Source: Auanema rhodensis (taxonomy: Eukaryota > Nematoda > Chromadorea > Rhabditida > Rhabditidae). Taken from it: a DNA stretch of 64,000 bases. The notes beneath the pieces were generated by a model. It made no database searches, was not told where the DNA came from, and saw only the letters and a list, made by a program, of their open reading frames with translations. The stretch lies in the NCBI GenBank assembly GCA_964057225.1, contig OZ059894.1, positions 21,606,476 through 21,670,475 on the forward strand. The letters run 5' to 3'. Shown piece after piece: positions 39,101 to 53,704 of the stretch; positions within the stretch are counted from its first letter, which is position 1; every line of letters begins with the position of its first letter. The position numbers and the translations under genes are program-made.

Positions 39101-42100
39101 GATATAAGTTCACACTTATATCCTCGATTTTCACCCTGAAGAATTAATTTTTTCGTTGAATAACATTGTCCATCGTCTTTGCCTTGAAAAAAAAAATCTA
39201 AAAACATCTACTTTTTGCTAAATTATTTTGAAATTTTTCGAAAAAATTTTTGTCAAAATGTTTTTGGAAGCAATGTTGAGTGTACATGGAAACTCAACAT
39301 ACACTAATGCATCATTTTTCAAACGATCATAACTAATTTGTGTATTAAGCGTTTCTCAATGTAGTATAGTGCATTCGATGCGGATTTTTAAGCTGCGTCG
39401 ATCTGTGTTATCAGATTTGCGCTAGCTTAAAAATGCACCGAGATATCAACTGATATAAGTTCACACTTATATCCTCGATTTTCACCCTGAAGAATTAATT
39501 TTTTCGTTGAATAACATTGTCCATCGTCTTTGCCTTAAAAAAAGGAATCTAAAAACATCTACTTTTTGCTAAATTATTTTGAAATTTTTCGAAAAAATTT
39601 TTGTCAAAATGTTTTTGGAAGCAATGTTGAGTGTACATGGAAACTCAACATACACTAATGCATCATTTTTCAAACGATCATAACTAATTTTTGTATCAAA
39701 CGTTTCTCAATGTAGTATAGTGCATTCGATGCGGATTTTTAAGCTGCGTCGATCTGTGTTATCAGATTTGCGCTAGCTTAAAAATGCACCGAGATATCAA
39801 CTGATATAAGTTCACACTTATATCCTCGATTTTCACCCTGAAGAATTAATTTTTTCGTTGAATAACATTGTCCATCGTCTTTGCCTTAAAAAAAGGAATC
39901 TAAAAACATCTACTTTTTGCTAAATTATTTTGAAATTTTTCGAAAAAATTTTTGTCAAAATGTTTTTGGAAGCAATGTTGAGTGTACATGGAAACTCAAC
40001 ATACACTAATGCATCATTTTTCAAACGATCATAACTAATTTGTGTATTAAGCGTTTCTCAATGTAGTATAGTGCATTCGATGCGGATTTTTAAGCTGCGT
40101 CGATCTGTGTTATCAGATTTGCGCTAGCTTAAAAATGCACCGAGATATCAACTGATATAAGTTTACACTTATATCCTCGATTTTCACCCTGAAGAATTAA
40201 TTTTTTCGTTGAATAACATTGTCCATCGTCTTTGCCTTGAAAAAAGAAATCTAAAAACATCTACTTTTTGCTAAATTATTTTGAAATTTTTCGAAAAAAT
40301 TTTTGTCAAAATGTTTTTGGAAGCAATGTTGAGTGTACATGGAAACTCAACATACACTAATGCATCATTTTTCAAACGATCATAACTAATTTTTGTATTA
40401 AGCGTTTCTCAATGTAGTATAGTGCATTCGATGCGGATTTTTAAGCTGCGTCGATCTGTGTTATCAGATTTGCGCTAGCTTAAAAATGCACCGAGATATC
40501 AACTGATATAAGTTTACACTTATATCCTCGATTTTCACCCTGAAGAATTAATTTTTTCGTTGAAAAACATTGTCCATCGTCTTTGCCTTAAAAAAAGGAA
40601 TCTAAAAACATCTACTTTTTGCTAAATTATTTTGAAATTTTTCGAAAAAATTTTTGTCAAAATGTTTTTGGAAGCAATGTTGAGTGTACATGGAAACTCA
40701 ACATACACTAATGCATCATTTTTCAAACGAACATAACTAATTTTTTTATCAAGCGTTTCTCAATGTAGTATAGTGCATTCGATGCGGATTTTTAAGCTGC
40801 GTCGATCTGTGTTATCAAATTTGCGCTAGCTTAAAAATGCACCGAGATATCAACTGATATAAGTTCACACTTATATCCTCGATTTTCACCCTGAAGAATT
40901 AATTTTTTCGTTGAATAACATTGTCCATCGTCTTTGCCTTAAAAACAGGAATCTAAAAACATCTACTTTTTGCTAAATTATTTTGAAATTTTTCGAAAAA
41001 ATTTTTGTCAAAATGTTTTTGGAAGCAATGTTGAGTGTACATGGAAACTCAACATACACTAATGCATCATTTTTCAAACGATCATAACTAATTTGTGTAT
41101 TAAGCGTTTCTTGATGTAGTATAGTGCATTCGATGCGGATTTTTAAGCTGCGTCGATCTGTGTTATCAGATTTGCGCTAGCTTAAAAATGCACCGAGATA
41201 TCAACTGATATAAGTTCACACTTATATCCTCGATTTTCACCCTGAAGAATTAATTTTTTCGTTGAATAACATTGTCCATCGTCTTTGCCTTGGAAAAAGG
41301 AATCTAAAAACATCTACTTTTTGCTGAATTATTCTGAAATTTTTCGAAAAAATTTTTGTCAAAATGTTTTTGGAAGCAATGTTGAGTGTACATGGAAACT
41401 CAACATACACTAATGCATCATTTTTCAAACGATCATAACTAATTTTTGTATTAAGCGTTTCTCAATGTAGTATAGTGCATTCGATGCGGATTTTTAAGCT
41501 GCGTCGATCTCTGTTATCAGATTTGCGCTAGCTTAAAAATGCACCGAGATATCAACTGATATAAGTTCACACTTATATCCTCGATTTTCACCCTGAAGAA
41601 TTAATTTTTTCGTTGAATAACATTGTCCATCGTCTTTGCCTTGAAAAAAAAAATCTAAAAACATCTACTTTTTGCTAAATTATTTTGAAATTTTTCGAAA
41701 AAATTTTTGTCAAAATGTTTTTGGAAGCAATGTTGAGTGTACATGGAAACTCAACATACACTAATGCATCATTTTTCAAACGATCATAACTAATTTGTGT
41801 ATTAAGCGTTTCTTGATGTAGTATAGTGCATTCGATGCAGATTTTTAAGCTGCGTCGATCTGTGTTATCAGATTTGCGCTAGCTTAAAAATGCACCGAGA
41901 TATCAACTGATATAAGTTCACACTTATATCCTCGATTTTCACCCTGAAGAATTAATTTTTTCGTTGAATAACATTGTCCATCGTCTTTGCCTTGAAAAAA
42001 AAAATCTAAAAACATCTACTTTTTGCTAAATTATTTTGAAATTTTTCGAAAAAATTTTTGTCAAAATGTTTTTGGAAGCAATGTTGAGTGTACATGGAAA

Positions 42101-45100
42101 CTCAACATACACTAATGCATCATTTTTCAAACGATCATAACTAATTTGTGTATTAAGCGTTTCTCAATGTAGTATAGTGCATTCGATGCGGATTTTTAAG
42201 CTGCGTCGATCTGTGTTATCAGATTTGCGCTAGCTTAAAAATGCACCGAGATATCAACTGATATAAGTTCACACTTATATCCTCGATTTTCACCCTGAAG
42301 AATTAATTTTTTCGTTGAATAACATTGTCCATCGTCTTTGCCTTAAAAAAAGGAATCTAAAAACATCTACTTTTTGCTAAATTATTTTGAAATTTTTCGA
42401 AAAAATTTTTGTCAAAATGTTTTTGGAAGCAATGTTGAGTGTACATGGAAACTCAACATACACTAATGCATCATTTTTCAAACGATCATAACTAATTTTT
42501 GTATCAAACGTTTCTCAATGTAGTATAGTGCATTCGATGCGGATTTTTAAGCTGCGTCGATCTGTGTTATCAGATGTGCGCTAGCTTAAAAATGCACCGA
42601 GATATCAACTGATATAAGTTTACACTTATATCCTCGATTTTCACCCTGAAGAATTAATTTTTTCGTTGAATAACATTGTCCATCGTCTTTGCCTTGAAAA
42701 AAGAAATCTAAAAACATCTACTTTTTGCTAAATTATTTTGAAATTTTTCGAAAAAATTTTTGTCAAAATGTTTTTGGAAGCAATGTTGAGTGTACATGGA
42801 AACTCAACATACACTAATGCATCATTTTTCAAACGATCATAACTAATTTTTGTATCAAACGTTTCTCAATGTAGTATAGTGCATTCGATGCGGATTTTTA
42901 AGCTGCGTCGATCTGTGTTATCAGATGTGCGCTAGCTTAAAAATGCACCGAGATATCAACTGATATAAGTTTACACTTATATCCTCGATTTTCACCCTGA
43001 AGAATTAATTTTTTCGTTGAATAACATTGTCCATCGTCTTTGCCTTGAAAAAAGAAATCTAAAAACATCTACTTTTTGCTAAATTATTTTGAAATTTTTC
43101 GAAAAAATTTTTGTCAAAATGTTTTTGGAAGCAATGTTGAGTGTACATGGAAACTCAACATACACTAATGCATCATTTTTCAAACGATCATAACTAATTT
43201 TTGTATTAAGCGTTTCTCAATGTAGTATAGTGCATTCGATGCGGATTTTTAAGCTGCGTCGATCTGTGTTATCAGATTTGCGCTAGCTTAAAAATGCACC
43301 GAGATATCAACTGATATAAGTTTACACTTATATCCTCGATTTTCACCCTGAAGAATTAATTTTTTCGTTGAAAAACATTGTCCATCGTCTTTGCCTTAAA
43401 AAAAGGAATCTAAAAACATCTACTTTTTGCTAAATTATTTTGAAATTTTTCGAAAAAATTTTTGTCAAAATGTTTTTGGAAGCAATGTTGAGTGTACATG
43501 GAAACTCAACATACACTAATGCATCATTTTTCAAACGAACATAACTAATTTTTTTATCAAGCGTTTCTCAATGTAGTATAGTGCATTCGATGCGGATTTT
43601 TAAGCTGCGTCGATCTGTGTTATCAAATTTGCGCTAGCTTAAAAATGCACCGAGATATCAACTGATATAAGTTCACACTTATATCCTCGATTTTCACCCT
43701 GAAGAATTAATTTTTTCGTTGAATAACATTGTCCATCGTCTTTGCCTTAAAAACAGGAATCTAAAAACATCTACTTTTTGCTAAATTATTTTGAAATTTT
43801 TCGAAAAAATTTTTGTCAAAATGTTTTTGGAAGCAATGTTGAGTGTACATGGAAACTCAACATACACTAATGCATCATTTTTCAAACGATCATAACTAAT
43901 TTGTGTATTAAGCGTTTCTTGATGTAGTATAGTGCATTCGATGCGGATTTTTAAGCTGCGTCGATCTGTGTTATCAGATTTGCGCTAGCTTAAAAATGCA
44001 CCGAGATATCAACTGATATAAGTTCACACTTATATCCTCGATTTTCACCCTGAAGAATTAATTTTTTCGTTGAATAACATTGTCCATCGTCTTTGCCTTG
44101 AAAAAAAAAATCTAAAAACATCTACTTTTTGCTAAATTATTTTGAAATTTTTCGAAAAAATTTTTGTCAAAATGTTTTTGGAAGCAATGTTGAGTGTACA
44201 TGGAAACTCAACATACACTAATGCATCATTTTTCAAACGATCATAACTAATTTGTGTATTAAGCGTTTCTCAATGTAGTATAGTGCATTCGATGCGGATT
44301 TTTAAGCTGCGTCGATCTGTGTTATCAGATTTGCGCTAGCTTAAAAATGCACCGAGATATCAACTGATATAAGTTCACACTTATATCCTCGATTTTCACC
44401 CTGAAGAATTAATTTTTTCGTTGAATAACATTGTCCATCGTCTTTGCCTTAAAAAAAGGAATCTAAAAACATCTACTTTTTGCTAAATTATTTTGAAATT
44501 TTTCGAAAAAATTTTTGTCAAAATGTTTTTGGAAGCAATGTTGAGTGTACATGGAAACTCAACATACACTAATGCATCATTTTTCAAACGATCATAACTA
44601 ATTTTTGTATCAAACGTTTCTCAATGTAGTATAGTGCATTCGATGCGGATTTTTAAGCTGCGTCGATCTGTGTTATCAGATGTGCGCTAGCTTAAAAATG
44701 CACCGAGATATCAACTGATATAAGTTTACACTTATATCCTCGATTTTCACCCTGAAGAATTAATTTTTTCGTTGAATAACATTGTCCATCGTCTTTGCCT
44801 TGAAAAAAGAAATCTAAAAACATCTACTTTTTGCTAAATTATTTTGAAATTTTTCGAAAAAATTTTTGTCAAAATGTTTTTGGAAGCAATGTTGAGTGTA
44901 CATGGAAACTCAACATACACTAATGCATCATTTTTCAAACGATCATAACTAATTTTTGTATTAAGCGTTTCTCAATGTAGTATAGTGCATTCGATGCGGA
45001 TTTTTAAGCTGCGTCGATCTGTGTTATCAGATTTGCGCTAGCTTAAAAATGCACCGAGATATCAACTGATATAAGTTTACACTTATATCCTCGATTTTCA

Positions 45101-47736
45101 CCCTGAAGAATTAATTTTTTCGTTGAAAAACATTGTCCATCGTCTTTGCCTTAAAAAAAGGAATCTAAAAACATCTACTTTTTGCTAAATTATTTTGAAA
45201 TTTTTCGAAAAAATTTTTGTCAAAATGTTTTTGGAAGCAATGTTGAGTGTACATGGAAACTCAACATACACTAATGCATCATTTTTCAAACGAACATAAC
45301 TAATTTTTTTATCAAGCGTTTCTCAATGTAGTATAGTGCATTCGATGCGGATTTTTAAGCTGCGTCGATCTGTGTTATCAAATTTGCGCTAGCTTAAAAA
45401 TGCACCGAGATATCAACTGATATAAGTTCACACTTATATCCTCGATTTTCACCCTGAAGAATTAATTTTTTCGTTGAATAACATTGTCCATCGTCTTTGC
45501 CTTAAAAACAGGAATCTAAAAACATCTACTTTTTGCTAAATTATTTTGAAATTTTTCGAAAAAATTTTTGTCAAAATGTTTTTGGAAGCAATGTTGAGTG
45601 TACATGGAAACTCAACATACACTAATGCATCATTTTTCAAACGATCATAACTAATTTGTGTATTAAGCGTTTCTTGATGTAGTATAGTGCATTCGATGCG
45701 GATTTTTAAGCTGCGTCGATCTGTGTTATCAGATTTGCGCTAGCTTAAAAATGCACCGAGATATCAACTGATATAAGTTCACACTTATATCCTCGATTTT
45801 CACCCTGAAGAATTAATTTTTTCGTTGAATAACATTGTCCATCGTCTTTGCCTTGGAAAAAGGAATCTAAAAACATCTACTTTTTGCTGAATTATTCTGA
45901 AATTTTTCGAAAAAATTTTTGTCAAAATGTTTTTGGAAGCAATGTTGAGTGTACATGGAAACTCAACATACACTAATGCATCATTTTTCAAACGATCATA
46001 ACTAATTTTTGTATTAAGCGTTTCTCAATGTAGTATAGTGCATTCGATGCGGATTTTTAAGCTGCGTCGATCTGTGTTATCAGATGTGCGCTAGCTTAAA
46101 AATGCACCGAGATATCAACTGATATAAGTTTACACTTATATCCTCGATTTTCACCCTGAAGAATTAATTTTTTCGTTGAATAACATTGTCCATCGTCTTT
46201 GCCTTGAAAAAAGAAATCTAAAAACATCTACTTTTTGCTAAATTATTTTGAAATTTTTCGAAAAAATTTTTGTCAAAATGTTTTTGGAAGCAATGTTGAG
46301 TGTACATGGAAACTCAACATACACTAATGCATCATTTTTCAAACGATCATAACTAATTTTTGTATTATGCGTTTCTCAATGTAGTATAGTGCATTCGATG
46401 CGGATTTTTAAGCTGCGTCGATCTGTGTTATCAGATTTGCGCTAGCTTAAAAATGCACCGAGATATCAACTGATATAAGTTTACACTTATATCCTCGATT
46501 TTCACCCTGAAGAATTAATTTTTTCGTTGAATAACATTGTCCATCGTCTTTGCCTTGAAAAAAGGAATCTAAAAACATCTACTTTTTGCTAAATTATTTT
46601 GAAATTTTTCGAAAAAATTTTTGTCAAAATGTTTTTGGAAGCAATGTTGAGTGTACATGGAAACTCAACATACACTAATGCATCATTTTTCAAACGAACA
46701 TAACTAATTTTTTTATCAAGCGTTTCTCAATGTAGTATAGTGCATTCGATGCGGATTTTTAAGCTGCGTCGATCTGTGTTATCAAATTTGCGCTAGCTTA
46801 AAAATGCACCGAGATATCAACTGATATAAGTTCACACTTATATCCTCGATTTTCACCCTGAAGAATTAATTTTTTCGTTGAATAACATTGTCCATCGTCT
46901 TTGCCTTAAAAACAGGAATCTAAAAACATCTACTTTTTGCTAAATTATTTTGAAATTTTTCGAAAAAATTTTTGTCAAAATGTTTTTGGAAGCAATGTTG
47001 AGTGTACATGGAAACTCAACATACACTAATGCATCATTTTTCAAACGATCATAACTAATTTGTGTATTAAGCGTTTCTTGATGTAGTATAGTGCATTCGA
47101 TGCGGATTTTTAAGCTGCGTCGATCTGTGTTATCAGATTTGCGCTAGCTTAAAAATGCACCGAGATATCAACTGATATAAGTTCACACTTATATCCTCGA
47201 TTTTCACCCTGAAGAATTAATTTTTTCGTTGAATAACATTGTCCATCGTCTTTGCCTTGAAAAAAAAAATCTAAAAACATCTACTTTTTGCTAAATTATT
47301 TTGAAATTTTTCGAAAAAATTTTTGTCAAAATGTTTTTGGAAGCAATGTTGAGTGTACATGGAAACTCAACATACACTAATGCATCATTTTTCAAACGAT
47401 CATAACTAATTTGTGTATTAAGCGTTTCTCAATGTAGTATAGTGCATTCGATGCGGATTTTTAAGCTGCGTCGATCTGTGTTATCAGATTTGCGCTAGCT
47501 TAAAAATGCACCGAGATATCAACTGATATAAGTTCACACTTATATCCTCGATTTTCACCCTGAAGAATTAATTTTTTCGTTGAATAACATTGTCCATCGT
47601 CTTTGCCTTAAAAAAAGGAATCTAAAAACATCTACTTTTTGCTAAATTATTTTGAAATTTTTCGAAAAAATTTTTGTCAAAATGTTTTTGGAAGCAATGT
47701 TGAGTGTACATGGAAACTCAACATACACTAATGCAT
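36154..47736. repeat. Recurrent pentamer-type block (33 monomers)
   Basis: A five-monomer order recurs: T28G+TTGATG with a ten-A run; T28G+TCAATG; A37 with T105G (AGATGTGC); T34 with T200A (GAAAAACA); T15A/G30T/G102A with ACAGG. It is seen at 36154-37908 and 43876-45630. The 41770-43875 run has the third member doubled (42472 and 42823). The 38962-41067 run has an extra hybrid monomer at 40015. Partial runs lie at 37909, 46684 and 47035. Copies at 41068 and 45631 switch to the GGAAAAAGG haplotype in their second half. Confidence 0.85.
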
Positions 47737-49842
47737 CATTTTTCAAACGATCATAACTAATTTTTGTATCAAACGTTTCTCAATGTAGAATAGTGCATTC
47801 GATGCGGATTTTTAAGCTGCGTCGATCTGTGTTATCAGATTTGCGCTAGCTTAAAAATGCACCGAGATATCAACTGATATAAGTTCACACTTATATCCTC
47901 GATTTTCACCCTGAAGAATTAATTTTTTCGTTGAATAACATTGTCCATCGTCTTTGCCTTGGAAAAAGGAATCTAAAAACATCTACTTTTTGCTGAATTA
48001 TTCTGAAATTTTTCGAAAAAATTTTTGTCAAAATGTTTTTGGAAGCAATGTTGAGTGTACATGGAAACTCAACATACACTAATGCATCATTTTTCAAACG
48101 ATCATAACTAATTTTTGTATCAAACGTTTCTCAATGTAGAATAGTGCATTCGATGCGGATTTTTAAGCTGCGTCGATCTGTGTTATCAGATTTGCGCTAG
48201 CTTAAAAATGCACCGAGATATCAACTGATATAAGTTCACACTTATATCCTCGATTTTCACCCTGAAGAATTAATTTTTTCGTTGAATAACATTGTCCATC
48301 GTCTTTGCCTTAAAAAAAGGAATCTAAAAACATCTACTTTTTGCTAAATTATTTTGAAATTTTTCGAAAAAATTTTTGTCAAAATGTTTTTGGAAGCAAT
48401 GTTGAGTGTACATGGAAACTCAACATACACTAATGCATCATTTTTCAAACGATCATAACTAATTTTTGTATCAAACGTTTCTCAATGTAGAATAGTGCAT
48501 TCGATGCGGATTTTTAAGCTGCGTCGATCTGTGTTATCAGATTTGCGCTAGCTTAAAAATGCACCGAGATATCAACTGATATAAGTTCACACTTATATCC
48601 TCGATTTTCACCCTGAAGAATTAATTTTTTCGTTGAATAACATTGTCCATCGTCTTTGCCTTGGAAAAAGGAATCTAAAAACATCTACTTTTTGCTGAAT
48701 TATTCTGAAATTTTTCGAAAAAATTTTTGTCAAAATGTTTTTGGAAGCAATGTTGAGTGTACATGGAAACTCAACATACACTAATGCATCATTTTTCAAA
48801 CGATCATAACTAATTTTTGTATTAAGCGTTTCTCAATGTAGTATAGTGCATTCGATGCGGATTTTTAAGCTGCGTCGATCTGTGTTATCAGATGTGCGCT
48901 AGCTTAAAAATGCACCGAGATATCAACTGATATAAGTTCACACTTATATCCTCGATTTTCACCCTGAAGAATTAATTTTTTCGTTGAATAACATTGTCCA
49001 TCGTCTTTGCCTTGGAAAAAGGAATCTAAAAACATCTACTTTTTGCTGAATTATTCTGAAATTTTTCGAAAAAATTTTTGTCAAAATGTTTTTGGAAGCA
49101 ATGTTGAGTGTACATGGAAACTCAACATACACTAATGCATCATTTTTCAAACGATCATAACTAATTTTTGTATCAAACGTTTCTCAATGTAGAATAGTGC
49201 ATTCGATGCGGATTTTTAAGCTGCGTCGATCTGTGTTATCAGATTTGCGCTAGCTTAAAAATGCACCGAGATATCAACTGATATAAGTTCACACTTATAT
49301 CCTCGATTTTCACCCTGAAGAATTAATTTTTTCGTTGAATAACATTGTCCATCGTCTTTGCCTTAAAAAAAGGAATCTAAAAACATCTACTTTTTGCTAA
49401 ATTATTTTGAAATTTTTCGAAAAAATTTTTGTCAAAATGTTTTTGGAAGCAATGTTGAGTGTACATGGAAACTCAACATACACTAATGCATCATTTTTCA
49501 AACGATCATAACTAATTTTTGTATCAAACGTTTCTCAATGTAGAATAGTGCATTCGATGCGGATTTTTAAGCTGCGTCGATCTGTGTTATCAGATTTGCG
49601 CTAGCTTAAAAATGCACCGAGATATCAATTGATATAAGTTCACACTTATATCCTCGATTTTCACCCTGAAGAATTAATTTTTTCGTTGAATAACATTGTC
49701 CATCGTCTTTGCCTTGGAAAAAGGAATCTAAAAACATCTACTTTTTGCTGAATTATTCTGAAATTTTTCGAAAAAATTTTTGTCAAAATGTTTTTGGAAG
49801 CAATGTTGAGTGTACATGGAAACTCAACATACACTAATGCAT
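47737..49842. repeat. Six-monomer block with the T53A allele
   Basis: Monomers at 47737, 48088, 48439, 49141 and 49492 carry TGTAGAATAG (T53A), an allele confined to this 2.1 kb. Two second-half haplotypes alternate: GGAAAAAGG/G259/C267 (47737, 48439, 49492) and AAAAAAAGG (48088, 49141). The monomer at 48790 lacks T53A and is a hybrid. The pattern 48088/48439/48790 is followed by 49141/49492/49843, suggesting a 1053 bp trimer duplication with partial divergence. Confidence 0.85.
48790..49140. repeat. Hybrid monomer (T105G start, GGAAAAAGG end)
   Basis: The first half has T34 and T105G as in the monomers at 45982 and 49843. From position 150 it has C150, then GGAAAAAGG, G259 and C267 as in 48439. 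The exchange lies between 106 and 150, over the right arm of the long dyad and the start of the next hairpin. Confidence 0.8.
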
Positions 49843-52800
49843 CATTTTTCAAACGATCATAACTAATTTTTGTATTAAGCGTTTCTCAATGTAGTATAGT
49901 GCATTCGATGCGGATTTTTAAGCTGCGTCGATCTGTGTTATCAGATGTGCGCTAGCTTAAAAATGCACCGAGATATCAACTGATATAAGTTTACACTTAT
50001 ATCCTCGATTTTCACCCTGAAGAATTAATTTTTTCGTTGAATAACATTGTCCATCGTCTTTGCCTTGAAAAAAGAAATCTAAAAACATCTACTTTTTGCT
50101 AAATTATTTTGAAATTTTTCGAAAAAATTTTTGTCAAAATGTTTTTGGAAGCAATGTTGAGTGTACATGGAAACTCAACATACACTAATGCATCATTTTT
50201 CAAACGATCATAACTAATTTTTGTATTAAGCGTTTCTCAATGTAGTATAGTGCATTCGATGCGGATTTTTAAGCTGCGTCGATCTGTGTTATCAGATTTG
50301 CGCTAGCTTAAAAATGCACCGAGATATCAACTGATATAAGTTCACACTTATATCCTCGATTTTCACCCTGAAGAATTAATTTTTTCGTTGAATAACATTG
50401 TCCATCGTCTTTGCCTTAAAAACAGGAATCTAAAAACATCTACTTTTTGCTAAATTATTTTGAAATTTTTCGAAAAAATTTTTGTCAAAATGTTTTTGGA
50501 AGCAATGTTGAGTGTACATGGAAACTCAACATACACTAATGCATCATTTTTCAAACGATCATAACTAATTTTTGTATCAAGCGTTTCTTGATGTAGTATA
50601 GTGCATTCGATGCGGATTTTTAAGCTGCGTCGATCTGTGTTATCAGATTTGCGCTAGCTTAAAAATGCACCGAGATATCAACTGATATAAGTTCACACTT
50701 ATATCCTCGATTTTCACCCTGAAGAATTAATTTTTTCGTTGAATAACATTGTCTATCGTCTTTGCCTTGAAAAATGGAATCTAAAAACATCTACTTTTTG
50801 CTAAATTATTTTGAAATTTTTCGAAAAAATTTTTGTCAAAATGTTTTTGGAAGCAATGTTGAGTGTACATGGAAACTCAACATACACTAATGCATCATTT
50901 TTCAAACGAACATAACTAATTTTTTTATCAAGCGTTTCTCAATGTAGTATAGTGCATTCGATGCGGATTTTTAAGCTGCGTCGATCTGTGTTATCAAATT
51001 TGCGCTAGCTTAAAAATGCACCGAGATATCAACTGATATAAGTTCACACTTATATCCTCGATTTTCACCCTGAAGAATTAATTTTTTCGTTGAATAACAT
51101 TGTCCATCGTCTTTGCCTTAAAAACAGGAATCTAAAAACATCTACTTTTTGCTAAATTATTTTGAAATTTTTCGAAAAAATTTTTGTCAAAATGTTTTTG
51201 GAAGCAATGTTGAGTGTACATGGAAACTCAACATACACTAATGCATCATTTTTCAAACGAACATAACTAATTTTTTTATCAAGCGTTTCTTGATGTAGTA
51301 TAGTGCATTCGATGCGGATTTTTAAGCTGCGTCGATCTGTGTTATCAGATTTGCGCTAGCTTAAAAATGCACCGAGATATCAACTGATATAAGTTCACAC
51401 TTATATCCTCGATTTTCACCCTGAAGAATTAATTTTTTCGTTGAATAACATTGTCCATCGTCTTTGCCTTGGAAAAAGGAATCTAAAAACATCTACTTTT
51501 TGCTAAATTATTTTGAAATTTTTCGAAAAAATTTTTGTCAAAATGTTTTTGGAAGCAATGTTGAGTGTACATGGAAACTCAACATACACTAATGCATCAT
51601 TTTTCAAACGATCATAACTAATTTTTGTATTAAGCGTTTCTCAATGTAGTATAGTGCATTCGATGCGGATTTTTAAGCTGCGTCGATCTGTGTTATCAGA
51701 TTTGCGCTAGCTTAAAATTGCACCGAGATATCAACTGATATAAGTTCACACTTATATCCTCGATTTTCACCCTGAAGAATTAATTTTTTCGTTGAATAAC
51801 ATTGTCCATCGTCTTTGCCTTGAAAAAAGAAATCTAAAAACATCTACTTTTTGCTAAATTATTTTGAAATTTTTCGAAAAAATATTTGTCAAAATGTTTT
51901 TGGAAGCAATGTTGAGTGTACATGGAAACTCAACATACACTAATGCATCATTTTTCAAACGATCATAACTAATTTTTGTATTAAGCGTTTCTCAATGTAG
52001 TATAGTGCATTCGATGCGGATTTTTAAGCTGCGTCGATCTGTGTTATCAGATTTGCGCTAGCTTAAAATTGCACCGAGATATCAACTGATATAAGTTCAC
52101 ACTTATATCCTCGATTTTCACCCTGAAGAATTAATTTTTTCGTTGAATAACATTGTCCATCGTCTTTGCCTTAAAAAAAAGGAATCTAAAAACATCTACT
52201 TTTTGCTAAATTATTTTGAAATTTTTCGAAAAAATTTTTGTCAAAATGTTTTTGGAAGCAATGTTGAGTGTACATGGAAACTCAACATACACTAATGCAT
52301 CATTTTTCAAACGAACATAACTAATTTTTTTATCAAGCGTTTCTCAATGTAGTATAGTGCATTCGATGCGGATTTTTAAGCTGCGTCGATCTGTGTTATC
52401 AAATTTGCGCTAGCTTAAAAATGCACCGAGATATCAACTGATATAAGTTCACACTTATATCCTCGATTTTCACCCTGAAGAATTAATTTTTTCGTTGAAT
52501 AACATTGTCCATCGTCTTTGCCTTAAAAACAGGAATCTAAAAACATCTACTTTTTGCTAAATTATTTTGAAATTTTTCGAAAAAATTTTTGTCAAAATGT
52601 TTTTGGAAGCAATGTTGAGTGTACATGGAAACTCAACATACACTAATGCATCATTTTTCAAACGATCATAACTAATTTGTGTATTAAGCGTTTCTTGATG
52701 TAGTATAGTGCATTCGATGCGGATTTTTAAGCTGCGTCGATCTGTGTTATCAGATTTGCGCTAGCTTAAAAATGCACCGAGATATCAACTGATATAAGTT

Positions 52801-53704
52801 CACACTTATATCCTCGATTTTCACCCTGAAGAATTAATTTTTTCGTTGAATAACATTGTCCATCGTCTTTGCCTTGAAAAAAGAAATCTAAAAACATCTA
52901 CTTTTTGCTAAATTATTTTGAAATTTTTCGAAAAAATTTTTGTCAAAATGTTTTTGGAAGCAATGTTGAGTGTACATGGAAACTCAACATACACTAATGC
53001 ATCATTTTTCAAACGATCATAACTAATTTTTGTATCAAGCGTTTCTTGATGTAGTATAGTGCATTCGATGCGGATTTTTAAGCTGCGTCGATCTGTGTTA
53101 TCAGATTTGCGCTAGCTTAAAAATGCACCGAGATATCAACTGATATAAGTTCACACTTATATCCTCGATTTTCACCCTGAAGAATTAATTTTTTCGTTGA
53201 ATAACATTGTCCATCGTCTTTGCCTTAAAAAAAGGAATCTAAAAACATCTACTTTTTGCTAAATTATTTTGAAATTTTTCGAAAAAATTTTTGTCAAAAT
53301 GTTTTTGGAAGCAATGTTGAGTGTACATGGAAACTCAACATACACTAATGCATCATTTTTCAAACGAACATAACTAATTTTTTTATCAAGCGTTTCTCAA
53401 TGTAGTATAGTGCATTCGATGCGGATTTTTAAGCTGCGTCGATCTGTGTTATCAAATTTGCGCTAGCTTAAAAATGCACCGAGATATCAACTGATATAAG
53501 TTCACACTTATATCCTCGATTTTCACCCTGAAGAATTAATTTTTTCGTTGAATAACATTGTCCATCGTCTTTGCCTTAAAAACAGGAATCTAAAAACATC
53601 TACTTTTTGCTGAATTATTTTGAAATTTTTCGAAAAAATTTTTGTCAAAATGTTTTTGGAAGCAATGTTGAGTGTACATGGAAACTCAACATACACTAAT
53701 GCAT
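49843..53704. repeat. Heterogeneous block holding the only indel (11 monomers)
   Basis: Monomers n=142-152 mix types found in the earlier blocks. The copy at 51247 joins the T15A/G30T start to TTGATG, a combination seen nowhere else. The copies at 51598 and 51949 share GCTTAAAATTGC (A121T); 51598 also has AATATTTGTC. The copy at 51949 is 352 bp long because of one extra A. The copy at 53354 combines the G102A/ACAGG haplotype with G259. Confidence 0.85.
52173..52180 (+). other. A8 homopolymer, the single +1 length change in the array
   Basis: The run after GCCTT is eight A here and seven in sister monomers of the same haplotype. All landmarks before it sit at phase 1 modulo 351 and all after it at phase 2. 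It may be a real slippage event or a homopolymer sequencing error. Confidence 0.9.
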
